Shown: positions 1-6,601, counted from the first letter of the stretch. The stretch is 11,373 nucleotides of DNA from SZUA-287 sp036397975 (GCA_036397975.1 DASWHW010000159.1:1-11373), one strand, 5' to 3'. Program-made: numbers and translations. Notes: generated by a model from the sequence alone, not told the origin.

Positions 1-2136
1 CTGATAACCAATTCAGCCGGGGTACGGAGAATCTATTTCGACAGCGCTATTCCCTTCGTCTATCAATTACACACTTCCACGCCATCCAACTATATTGCAG
101 GCATTGAAGCATCACATATGTCCTGGAACAATCTTCCATCATCATACTGGGAGTTCACACGCGGGACGAATACCACTGCCAGCGATGTGGCGCAGGATGG
201 AATTAAGCTGGTGTTCTTTGATCTTGCCGGAATTAACTTTCCACAGCCGACAAACACCATAGCTTTCTCATCCACGTTCACTTCCACCGCGGGAGGATAT
301 CATGCGGTTGAGTCCGACCTTATCTGGAACGCGAGAGATTTTCCTCCCAGCCCTACCGGCGCGCCCGGCCAGCAGGATTTGCAGAGCGTGATGACGCACG
401 AGTTTGGCCATCATCTTGGACTCGATCACACAGGTCTGCCCGGAGGCGCATCGTCCGGATGCGGGCCACAGGTGCAGGCCGCCACAATGTGGTTCTCATC
501 TTCTTCGGGCGATACAACAAAACGTTCACTCCATCCCGAAGATGTTATCGGAGTGAGTGTTCTGTATCCGACGTGGAGACTCCAGGGGAACGTAATGAAC
601 GGAGCGGTACCTGTGGTGGATGCTCCATTGTACTTCAGCGGTACGTATGCATCCTTTGTCGGCCCGGTGGAAAATCCTATCGGCACGCGGTACAACCGAA
701 GCGGCTACCTGCTCGATACGATTCGCAGCGACAACAGTGGACTCTATTCGACGATTGTCATCAACCAGTCATTTGATGTTTTCTACGATGACTTTGGCTA
801 CGAACGGGATTCCGCGCATATCCAGTTTGCTCCTCCCGGTGGAATCGGACAAACTGAAACGATCATCCAGAACTTCGTGCAGCAACCGACTCCAATAGCG
901 AATCTCAGCGGGACAATTCGCGATGCATCATCTCTCACCCCCATTGCAACTCGTATCGAGTTCTACGGCTTCGGCGATCCAAATGGTCTAACGACAGCAA
1001 TCAACAGTGCCGCAAATGGAACGTTTTCTGTTCCTCTCTCATCGAAGGAATACTACCGTATCCGCGTAGTCCCTCCTTCCCCGTATGTTGACGAGGTTGA
1101 AATCGCAAGTGTATACCTCTCTCCGTCCGGTGGGAACACAACGATCGACGTACCGCGTGCACAGGTGCTGATTGTCGATGATGACGCCGGGCAATCGTTT
1201 CAGACGACCTATCAGAATTCGATAGACCGGACTAACCGTCCACGCCGCACTTTTTCTGTGGCCGACAGCGGCACAACCCCGGCAGCGGTTCTCTCCGCAT
1301 TCACGCAAAGGCCGGTTCTCTTGTGGTTTACAGGCAGCGACTCGACGAACGCTCTGACGACCTCTGAACGTCAGGTGGTCACGAGTCATCTTTCCGGAGG
1401 CGGAAGGGCGATCATTACCGGACAGAACATTGCGCAGTTCTCCGCTGTCTCGGACAGCCTCCTTGAGGGATACCTGGGAGTTCGCTTTGACGGAACGCCA
1501 ACCGGAATCTTCGTCCGCGGCTACATCGGGGACGTCATCGGCAACGGAGTGAATTACATTGCGCTTGGAGGAGTGAACGCTCAAACTTCCATGGATATTC
1601 TCCAACTGGTTGGCGGAAGCATCGGCACCGTGGTGCCATCGCTTTACTACCCTGCCGGAAGCGACACGACGGACGTTGCCGCTGTTCGCGTGCAGGGACC
1701 AGGAGGCTGGGGAGCAACATATTTTGGTTTTGGTCTGGAGGGAATGACGCCTGCGCGGCAAGATTCGTTCATCGTACGCAGCTTCCGGTATTTTGACCAG
1801 ATTGTAACGGGCGTCGAAACCCCATCGACCGATGCGTTGCCGATGTCGTTCGTTCTCGATCAAAATTATCCGAATCCCTTCAATCCCGCAACGCAAATAC
1901 GCTACGGGATACCACAGCAGAGCAAGGTGCAGATACGGATCTTTGACCTGCTCGGACGTGAAGTGGTGAGTCTCTTCGATGGAGAGCAACCTGCCGGTTA
2001 TCATTCCATAACGTGGAAGGGAGAAGGATCTTCGGGAGCAAGCGCCGCAAGCGGGATTTACTTCTACAGAATCGACGCGACCGGCACCGATGGCCAACGC
2101 TTCACCAACATGAAAAAGATGATCCTGTTGAAATAA
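1..2136 (+). CDS. Secreted matrixin-like zinc metalloprotease with type IX secretion sorting domain (5' truncated)
   Basis: The frame is open from base 1, so the gene starts before the window; the ATG at 118 is internal. Residues are counted from base 1. A metzincin zinc site HEFGHHLGLDH lies at about residues 133-143 (nt 397-429), with a Met-turn AATMW near residue 163 and the usual LHPEDVIGV helix after it. This is the arrangement of matrixin (M10-type) peptidases; the three His bind zinc and the Glu is catalytic. Two beta-rich repeats follow that resemble carboxypeptidase-regulatory domains (NLSGTIRDASS). Next is a region starting VLIVDDDAG near residue 388, perhaps an amidotransferase-like fold. 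The last 100 residues form a type IX sorting domain (NYPNPFNP, FDLLGREV, SGIYFYRI), so the product should be exported and released or anchored at the surface. Substrate unknown. The missing part should hold the signal peptide and propeptide. Confidence 0.93.
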   Translation: MITNSAGVRRIYFDSAIPFVYQLHTSTPSNYIAGIEASHMSWNNLPSSYWEFTRGTNTTASDVAQDGIKLVFFDLAGINFPQPTNTIAFSSTFTSTAGGYHAVESDLIWNARDFPPSPTGAPGQQDLQSVMTHEFGHHLGLDHTGLPGGASSGCGPQVQAATMWFSSSSGDTTKRSLHPEDVIGVSVLYPTWRLQGNVMNGAVPVVDAPLYFSGTYASFVGPVENPIGTRYNRSGYLLDTIRSDNSGLYSTIVINQSFDVFYDDFGYERDSAHIQFAPPGGIGQTETIIQNFVQQPTPIANLSGTIRDASSLTPIATRIEFYGFGDPNGLTTAINSAANGTFSVPLSSKEYYRIRVVPPSPYVDEVEIASVYLSPSGGNTTIDVPRAQVLIVDDDAGQSFQTTYQNSIDRTNRPRRTFSVADSGTTPAAVLSAFTQRPVLLWFTGSDSTNALTTSERQVVTSHLSGGGRAIITGQNIAQFSAVSDSLLEGYLGVRFDGTPTGIFVRGYIGDVIGNGVNYIALGGVNAQTSMDILQLVGGSIGTVVPSLYYPAGSDTTDVAAVRVQGPGGWGATYFGFGLEGMTPARQDSFIVRSFRYFDQIVTGVETPSTDALPMSFVLDQNYPNPFNPATQIRYGIPQQSKVQIRIFDLLGREVVSLFDGEQPAGYHSITWKGEGSSGASAASGIYFYRIDATGTDGQRFTNMKKMILLK

Positions 2137-2154
2137 GGAGTTCACCTAAGGAGA

Positions 2155-2220
2155 GAATAACGCCTAGCGTCAACCCCCCTCTTCGGGAAATAAACGCTAG
2201 GAATTAGCCAGTAGTTGTGC
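2155..2220. other. Degenerate attC-like site at the left edge of the cassette array
   Basis: An imperfect inverted repeat pairs TAACGCCTAGCGT (2158-2170) with ACGCTAGGAATTA (2194-2206), 11 of 13 positions, around a loop holding a small CCC/GGG hairpin. Eight bases downstream is GTTGTGC (2214-2220), which acts as the R' box because its continuation GTTGTGCGCA pairs with the R'' region of the next attC at 2816-2825. A GAATAAC box at 2155-2161 could be R''. The 12 bases between the inner stem and GTT are unmatched on the other side, so the fold is asymmetric. It may be a decayed attC, an attI-like or secondary insertion site, or a terminator of the protease gene that happened to receive a cassette. 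There is no T-run. Confidence 0.45.
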
Positions 2221-2237
2221 GCAAGCAGCCTACACAT

Positions 2238-2244
2238 AAAGGAG
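2238..2244 (+). promoter_or_regulatory. Ribosome binding site deciding the start of the cassette 1 gene
   Basis: AAAGGAG lies one base before the first ATG (2246), too close to work for it, but ten bases before the in-frame ATG at 2255. This favours 2255 as the true start. Confidence 0.6.
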
Positions 2245-2254
2245 AATGAAACAG

Positions 2255-2824
2255 ATGCAGATAGGTTGTTTGGGGTGGGGCTCTTTGGTTTGGAATCCAG
2301 GAGTTCTTCCTATCAGAGGAAAATGGTTTGAGGATGGTCCTTTGTTGCCGATCGAGTTTGCCAGACGATCAAGGGACGGAAGAATCACGTTAGTCATCGT
2401 CAAGGATCGGCCCGTCGTCAGGACACTTTGGGCGATTTTGACATCCGACAATGTTCAAGCAGCCAAGAAATCTCTTGCCTCACGTGAGGGAATAAAGGAC
2501 GAGAATATTGGCAAACACATTGGATTCTGGACCGACGGCGGCTCGAATGGTGAGTGTGTGGATATCATTTCCGAATGGGCCAAAAGCCATCAGCTTACTG
2601 CCGTCGTCTGGACAAATCTTCCACCGAAATTCAACGGTCAAGAGAACAAAGCGCCAACCGTGGGCGAGGTCATTCAATATCTCAAAGACTTACGCCCGAT
2701 TGAGAAACGGCGACTTGCTGAAGAGTATATCAGTAAAGCCCCACCCCAAGTCGACACAGAATATCGACGAGAGATCAAGTTACAACTCAACTGGTTAAAG
2801 GAACGAACGGCCGCCTGCGCATAA
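2255..2824 (+). CDS. Conserved cassette protein with GWGSL motif, possibly gamma-glutamylcyclotransferase-like
   Basis: A protein of 189 residues beginning MQIGCLGWGSLVW, followed by a block like DGPLLPIEFARRSRDGRITLVI. I do not recognise a named family with certainty. The N-terminal G-W-G-S-L followed by a strand resembles the substrate-binding loop (GYGSL/YGSN) of gamma-glutamylcyclotransferase/AIG2-like proteins, so that fold is a reasonable guess; activity is not shown. There is no signal peptide or membrane segment, so it is probably cytosolic. ATG 2255 is chosen over ATG 2246 because of Shine-Dalgarno spacing. The stop codon TAA lies inside the GCATAAC R'' box of the following attC, a tight gene-to-attC junction typical of cassettes. 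No promoter is evident inside the cassette. Confidence 0.8.
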   Translation: MQIGCLGWGSLVWNPGVLPIRGKWFEDGPLLPIEFARRSRDGRITLVIVKDRPVVRTLWAILTSDNVQAAKKSLASREGIKDENIGKHIGFWTDGGSNGECVDIISEWAKSHQLTAVVWTNLPPKFNGQENKAPTVGEVIQYLKDLRPIEKRRLAEEYISKAPPQVDTEYRREIKLQLNWLKERTAACA

Positions 2825-2944
2825 CACGCAGCACAACTCGCTCACTCGTTTTTTGAGGCATGAAAAGTTGTGTTCGCTAAACGGCTCGCACATTTGATAC
2901 AAAAGGTGGTGTTCGCCGTTTCGTTGTGCTGCGATACGTTATAC
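2819..2944. other. attC recombination site 1
   Basis: The R'' box GCATAAC (2819-2825) and R' box GTTATAC (2938-2944) bound a 126-bp palindromic region. A perfect 11-bp inverted repeat, CGCAGCACAAC (2827-2837) with GTTGTGCTGCG (2923-2933), forms the main stem. An inner stem pairs AAACGGC (2879-2885) with GCCGTTT (2915-2921). Size, AAC/GTT boundary boxes and nested imperfect arms fit attC sites, which integron integrases recognise as folded single strands. It shares the 14-mer CGGCTCGCACATTT (2882-2895) with attC site 2 (4905-4918), so the two are related. Confidence 0.8.
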
Positions 2945-3042
2945 GGCATTTAGGCGGAAGGAGTCAAATTGTATATATGCTGAACATTGTGCATCTTAGA
3001 AAAGAAAATCGATATTTCTGACCAAATTCGAAGAAGTGTCTC

Positions 3043-3918
3043 ATGAATTCAAACCCTCTGACTGAAGTCTTTGGATTTCCAACTGACAACCGAACACCGG
3101 AGGCCGAGCGTTACCGAAAGAACAAGCTCTGTCCTTTCAACAATAAAGTTCCATCCTGCACAAAGGACAAGGCGAATGATCCTTTGGGAGTTTGCAGCAT
3201 CTTTGAGGGTGGACAGACAATCATCACGTGTCCAGTTCGGTTTCGAGAAGACTGGCTCATCGCCGGAGATGCGGCTCAGTTCTTCTTCAAACCCGACGCT
3301 TCTTGGACGTCGATTGCCGAGGTGAGGCTAAACGACAAGGACGGAAACACAGCTGGCAATATCGACTTGGTTCTTGTTTCTTATGATGAGCGGGGTCGGG
3401 TTCTCGACTTTGGTTCACTTGAGATTCAAGCCGTATATATCTCAGGAAATGTTCGCAGACCTTTTGAGAGGTTCATGTCTGGTCGCCAACGTTCAACAGA
3501 CTTCACTTGGAGCGGCCCCAATTTTCCCAAGCCCGATTTCCTCTCCTCATCCCGGAAACGTCTGGCACCCCAAATGCTGTACAAGGGTGGCATTCTCAAG
3601 GCATGGAATAAAAAACAAGCCGTTGCTTTGCAAACCTCATTCTTTGAAACACTTCCAAAGCTCAGGGAAGCGCCACAATCGAAAGCGGACATTGCATGGT
3701 TGCTGTATGACTTGAAACTTGACAAGAAAAACAACCGATTCAAGCTCACACAGAATCGAATCGTTTACACTGAGTTCCAACCTGCGCTTAAACAGATAAC
3801 AACCGCTGACCCAGGCAAGATTGATGATTTCATTGACGTACTACAACAGAAACTAGATGAGAAGCTCGAAGGCAATCCCCCAGATGCACCAACGCTCACG
3901 GACCTCACGCTCACCTAA
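3043..3918 (+). CDS. NotI-like type II restriction endonuclease
   Basis: A 291-residue protein resembling the NotI restriction endonuclease family. The N-terminal part has FGFPTDN, then four spaced cysteines (C30 in LCPF, C39, C51 in LGVCSI, C63 in ITCPVRF), matching the metal-binding Cys cluster known in NotI. The catalytic core looks like a PD-(D/E)XK variant: D108 in GNIDLVLV, then E127 and Q129 in SLEIQAVYISG. The E-x-Q in place of E-x-K is as I recall for NotI. It should cleave unmodified DNA in the cytosol. The cognate site cannot be read from the sequence. The gene overlaps the methyltransferase by 62 bp at the longest methyltransferase start. Shine-Dalgarno is weak (GAAGAAG about 5 bases upstream). 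Length is plausible for the family (NotI itself is longer). No controller-protein gene was found upstream. Confidence 0.85.
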   Translation: MNSNPLTEVFGFPTDNRTPEAERYRKNKLCPFNNKVPSCTKDKANDPLGVCSIFEGGQTIITCPVRFREDWLIAGDAAQFFFKPDASWTSIAEVRLNDKDGNTAGNIDLVLVSYDERGRVLDFGSLEIQAVYISGNVRRPFERFMSGRQRSTDFTWSGPNFPKPDFLSSSRKRLAPQMLYKGGILKAWNKKQAVALQTSFFETLPKLREAPQSKADIAWLLYDLKLDKKNNRFKLTQNRIVYTEFQPALKQITTADPGKIDDFIDVLQQKLDEKLEGNPPDAPTLTDLTLT

Positions 3919-4801
3919 CAAAGTTCAAGTGAAGGAGCAGTTGGTTCTTTTCGGGACGGCAAAACCAAAAGTCATAAACGTTTCTTCCGTTCCACAACGG
4001 AGTCCGTTCAGATATCCGGGTGGCAAGACGTGGCTCATTCCTTACGTCCGCCAATGGCTTGGCTCGACCAACTCCCAAAATAAGGAACTGATTGAACCAT
4101 TTGCTGGCGGCGGGATCGTTAGTCTCACCGCAGTTGCTGAGAAGCGAGTGAAGCAAGCCTTGATGGTAGAACTCGACGAAGATGTCGCCGCTGTTTGGCA
4201 GACACTCCTCAGTAACGATGCCCAATGGCTTGGCGACAAGATCGTTGCATTCACAGTCACAAAATCCAACGTTGAATCAGTCCTTGCAGCAAGCCCATCC
4301 TGCTTGCGAGACAGAGCTTTTGCAGTACTGCTCAAGAACCGAATGAGTCACGGAGGAATTCTTGCCAACGGTGCTGGCCTACTCAAACACGGGGAGAATG
4401 GCAAGGGTCTTCTTTCTCGTTGGTATCCAGAAACCCTCCGAAGCCGCATCATCGACATCCAGAATTACAAAACGAAAGTGAACTTTGTTCAAGGTGACGG
4501 CTTTCAGGTTCTCAGAGACAATGCTCATCGACCTGATGCTTTGTTCTTCATTGATCCGCCGTACACAATAGCCGGAAGGAGACTCTACCGCTATCCCGAC
4601 GTTGATCACGCTGAACTCTTCCGTATTGCATCAACCCTCCAAGGTTCCTTCCTGATCACGTATGACAACGCAGATGAAATCAGAAAGCTAGCATCAGCAA
4701 GCGGGTTTCAGATTGCAGAGATTCCAATGAAAGGTACTCATCACGCCGAAAAGACTGAGCTAGTCATCAGCAGAGACCTCCGTTGGCTCAAAACCATTTG
4801 A
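3857..4801 (+). CDS. D12-class (Dam-like) DNA adenine N6-methyltransferase
   Basis: A protein of up to 314 residues with the ordered motifs of the D12/alpha-class adenine methyltransferases: FRYPGGK (51-57, SAM-binding motif X), EPFAGGG (80-86, motif I) and FIDPPY (231-236, catalytic motif IV). It should transfer a methyl group from S-adenosylmethionine to adenine N6 and protect the host from the neighbouring nuclease. The start is uncertain. ATG 3857 gives a long basic leader lying within the endonuclease gene; ATG 3884, GTG near 3929 or a TTG after AAGGAG near 3940 would still keep motif X intact. The tight overlap implies translational coupling with the endonuclease. The gene ends about 20 bp before the R'' region of the cassette's attC. 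Confidence 0.88.
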   Translation: MRSSKAIPQMHQRSRTSRSPNKVQVKEQLVLFGTAKPKVINVSSVPQRSPFRYPGGKTWLIPYVRQWLGSTNSQNKELIEPFAGGGIVSLTAVAEKRVKQALMVELDEDVAAVWQTLLSNDAQWLGDKIVAFTVTKSNVESVLAASPSCLRDRAFAVLLKNRMSHGGILANGAGLLKHGENGKGLLSRWYPETLRSRIIDIQNYKTKVNFVQGDGFQVLRDNAHRPDALFFIDPPYTIAGRRLYRYPDVDHAELFRIASTLQGSFLITYDNADEIRKLASASGFQIAEIPMKGTHHAEKTELVISRDLRWLKTI

Positions 4802-4823
4802 TCTGATTCACCGCCCAAACGCC

Positions 4824-5142
4824 GTATAACAACCGCAAGCACGTCACTCTCTCATTTGTTGAGGCTCAGTTAGCTCTTATGCTCTACAAATATTGTTCGT
4901 TCATCGGCTCGCACATTTATGCTCTACGATCTACGATCCTCTACGAGGTCGAAGACCCGTAGGGAGTCTGTCGACTCGATAGTCTACGACCCTACAGGGT
5001 CGATCTACGATCCCGTAGAGAAGACCCGTAGGGATTCGTAGAATCGTTGGATAGATCGCCTCGTTGAGCAGGCAGGGTCAACGACTCAACGAGAGAGCGC
5101 GCTTGACGTTGACTCGTTGAGCGTGGCCACTAAACGTTACAA
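4824..5142. other. attC recombination site 2, unusually long
   Basis: The R'' box GTATAAC (4824-4830) and the R' side GTTACAA (5136-5142) bound about 319 bp, beyond the usual attC range of roughly 55-145 bp. The left part is homologous to attC site 1 (shared CGGCTCGCACATTT at 4905-4918, plus a similar TTGAGGC segment before it). Imperfect arms remain: ACGTCACTCTCTC (4842 onward) faces CGAGAGAGCGCGCTTGACGT (about 5090-5109). A further hairpin pairs CTCAACGAG with CTCGTTGAG near 5086-5120. A duplicated repeat module (4927-5034) sits in the loop region and seems to have been inserted or amplified. The 417 bp between the flanking genes hold no coding signal. Confidence 0.65.
4927..5034. repeat. 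Imperfect direct duplication of a palindrome-rich module inside attC site 2
   Basis: CGATCTACGATCC occurs at 4927-4939 and 5001-5013, and GAAGACCCGTAGGGA at 4951-4965 and 5020-5034, in the same order, so the unit is duplicated with a small deletion in the second copy. The spacer holds two hairpins, GAGTC/GACTC (4964-4977) and GACCCT/AGGGTC (4988-5001). CTACGA and its reverse complement recur throughout. A shorter repeat, TTATGCTCTAC, is at 4877-4887 and 4917-4927. The content looks like a small non-coding palindromic element. Confidence 0.75.
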
Positions 5143-5218
5143 GCAACCCTAAAAACAACATAGCAGCAGATGAAACTTTATAAATTCGCTCCAACAAACG
5201 GGGCATAACAATCAAAAA

Positions 5219-5707
5219 ATGATGAACGCGAAATATTTTTGGACACTTGCAATTATCACTTTTCTGTTTTCATGTATACAGGAGCAGGAAAAAGGAAATG
5301 AATTTAACAAACAAGCGGTGATTACCGAAATTAAAAAGATGTTCGACAATTATCACAACGATATTAAATCAACGGGCTTAACTTCCGAATTCAAATACTT
5401 AGACAATTCGGATGATTTCTTTTGGGTTCCTCCCGGGCAAAACTGTGCTCTTTCATATGATTCGGTAAAGGCAAATTTAGAGAAAAATGCAGCAGCTTTT
5501 AGGAAAATTGAATTCCATTGGGATACATTGCAAATATTTCCACTCTCTGCTCAAATAGCGACTTATTCAGGAATAGTATCAGGTACTATGATTGACACAT
5601 CAGGAGTTAAATCATCAGTGCAAATTATTGAATCAGGAACCGTTATTAAACGAAAAGACGGCTGGAAACTACTTAGCGGACAATCTGCTACTTTAACGAC
5701 CAATTAA
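5219..5707 (+). CDS. Small NTF2/SnoaL-like lipoprotein
   Basis: A 162-residue protein with a short basic start, a hydrophobic stretch and a lipobox LFSC (Cys19), so it is probably a lipoprotein exported by the general secretory route. The mature part has alternating helix and strand, with EIKKMFDNYHNDIKS near the start and SGTVIKRKDGWKLLSGQSA near the end. This is the pattern of DUF4440/SnoaL-like proteins of the NTF2 fold, where the last strands carry a W-K/R motif. Such proteins bind small molecules or act as isomerases, but no active site can be assigned here. Tandem ATGs at 5219 and 5222 are both possible; an A-run precedes them and there is no Shine-Dalgarno. It is 56 bp upstream of the racemase gene and likely co-transcribed with it. 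Confidence 0.75.
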   Translation: MMNAKYFWTLAIITFLFSCIQEQEKGNEFNKQAVITEIKKMFDNYHNDIKSTGLTSEFKYLDNSDDFFWVPPGQNCALSYDSVKANLEKNAAAFRKIEFHWDTLQIFPLSAQIATYSGIVSGTMIDTSGVKSSVQIIESGTVIKRKDGWKLLSGQSATLTTN

Positions 5708-5763
5708 AAGAACCCTCCAACAAAGGCAAAGTATAAATGGCATTTAAAACGACACCATAGCAC

Positions 5764-6453
5764 ATGAAGACATTAGGAATTATAGGTGGACTAAGTTGGT
5801 TTTCTACTGCAGTTTATTATCGGACAATTAATCAACTAACTAACCAACAACTTGGTGACTCACATTCTGCCAGACTGCTACTTTATTCGGTTGACTTCAA
5901 CGACTTCAACGTATTACAAGAAAAAAACGACTGGGACAAAATTGAGCGAATGCTGACAGACATTGCTCTTAAATTACAAACTGCTGGAGCGGACTGTATT
6001 GTAATGGCAACAAACACACCGCATCTTGTGGCTGACACAGTCAGAAAAAAAATAACAATTCCTCTACTTCATATCGCAGAAGAAACAGCGAAAGAAATCG
6101 TTCGACAAAAAAAGGTTAAAGTCGGACTGCTGGGAACAAAATTTACAATGGAAAATTCTTTCTTCAAAGACCGCTTGACAAATTTCGGCATTGAAACCAT
6201 TGTTCCCGACAATGCTGATAGAGATTTTATTCACGCTTCTATTTTCAACGAATTGACAAAAGGAATTTTCAAAGAGGAGTCAAAGACAAAATACGTGGAT
6301 ATCATTGACAAATTAAAAGCAAACGGAGCAAACGGAGTAATTTTCGGCTGCACAGAAATTGCCTTGCTAATAAGTCAAGCGGACAGCAGTATAACAGTTT
6401 TTGACACGACAGTAATTCACTCAAAAGCAGCAGTGGACTTTGCTCTTTCATAA
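5764..6453 (+). CDS. Aspartate/glutamate racemase family protein (RacX/YgeA type)
   Basis: A 229-residue cytosolic enzyme with the Asp/Glu racemase layout: N-terminal GIIGGLSWFST, the first active-site loop MATNTPH at 81-87, and the second GCTEI at 195-199. Family members interconvert L- and D-amino acids with two acid/base residues, usually a Cys pair. Here the first position is Thr83 and the second is Cys196. The same Thr/Cys arrangement is known from the E. coli YgeA racemase (reported as L-Asp/L-Glu specific), so this is probably an active variant rather than a dead enzyme. The gene is AT-rich and lacks a Shine-Dalgarno. It ends about 20 bp before the R'' of attC site 3. Possible roles are D-amino-acid production for cell wall or signalling; substrate is unproven. 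Confidence 0.9.
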   Translation: MKTLGIIGGLSWFSTAVYYRTINQLTNQQLGDSHSARLLLYSVDFNDFNVLQEKNDWDKIERMLTDIALKLQTAGADCIVMATNTPHLVADTVRKKITIPLLHIAEETAKEIVRQKKVKVGLLGTKFTMENSFFKDRLTNFGIETIVPDNADRDFIHASIFNELTKGIFKEESKTKYVDIIDKLKANGANGVIFGCTEIALLISQADSSITVFDTTVIHSKAAVDFALS

Positions 6454-6473
6454 CAACGGACAGAAGGGTATGC

Positions 6474-6601
6474 TTGTAACAGCGGGTTTAATAAATGGCG
6501 GGGGACGAGCAAATTGAAAGTGTGGGCAATTATTTACTTTTGTAGCGAGGACGGTGACGAGCATTTAATCCGCCACTTCTTAAACCCGCAAAACGTTAGG
6601 C
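6474..6601. other. attC recombination site 3
   Basis: The R'' side TTGTAAC (6474-6480) and R' box GTTAGGC (6595-6601, exact GTTRRRY) bound 128 bp. The arms GCGGGTTTAA (6482-6491) and TTAAACCCGC (6580-6589) pair perfectly over 10 bp, and an inner stem pairs GGCGG (6497-6501) with CCGCC (6570-6574). The right arm is followed by AAAACGTTAGGC, a classical attC terminus. It shows no obvious primary-sequence similarity to attC sites 1 and 2 beyond the core boxes. Confidence 0.85.

Larger units (their letters stand above)
2215..2938 (+). mobile_element. Integron gene cassette 1 (single-gene)
   Basis: The boundaries are the predicted G|TT cuts at 2214/2215 and 2938/2939. The first bases, read with the preceding G as GTTGTGCGCA, pair with TGCGCATAAC at 2816-2825 next to the cassette's own attC, 9 of 10 with the odd position a G-T wobble. 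That is expected if the two halves were once one attC in a circular cassette. It carries one gene and one attC, the classical cassette layout. Confidence 0.7.
2939..5136 (+). mobile_element. Integron gene cassette 2 carrying a restriction-modification system
   Basis: GTTATACGGC at the left boundary (2938-2947) is an exact reverse complement of GCCGTATAAC (4821-4830) at the start of the cassette's attC, 10 of 10, as a single excisable circle would predict. The right cut falls at 5136/5137. It holds two overlapping genes, a NotI-like endonuclease and an adenine methyltransferase. At about 2.2 kb it is large for a cassette, partly because its attC is enlarged. Confidence 0.75.
5137..6595 (+). 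mobile_element. Integron gene cassette 3 (lipoprotein and racemase)
   Basis: GTTACAAGCA (5136-5145) is an exact reverse complement of TGCTTGTAAC (6471-6480) at the R'' side of the cassette's attC, 10 of 10. Two genes lie between the predicted cuts at 5136/5137 and 6595/6596. Both are clearly more AT-rich than the rest of the window and lack Shine-Dalgarno sequences, as in Bacteroidia-type genomes, suggesting a different donor from cassettes 1 and 2. Confidence 0.75.

Noticed and set aside
1039..2145. Long minus-strand open frame of 368 codons
   Set aside because: It is the antisense shadow of the protease gene, whose plus-strand motifs are unambiguous; the minus product has no recognisable domain.
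2158..2206. Rho-independent terminator of the protease gene
   Set aside because: The stem is plausible but no T-run follows on the plus strand, and the adjacent cassette boundary makes a recombination-site remnant at least as likely.
2978..3022. Tiny open frame (14 codons) before the endonuclease gene as a possible R-M controller protein
   Set aside because: Too short for a helix-turn-helix controller, and the AAGGAG upstream is badly spaced.
4927..5034. Possible CRISPR array from repeated short motifs
   Set aside because: Only two imperfect copies with internally palindromic content, no regular spacer length and no cas genes.
5203..5209. GCATAAC as another attC R'' box
   Set aside because: No palindrome or GTT box follows, and the complementary cassette ends at 5136 and 6471 already explain this unit.
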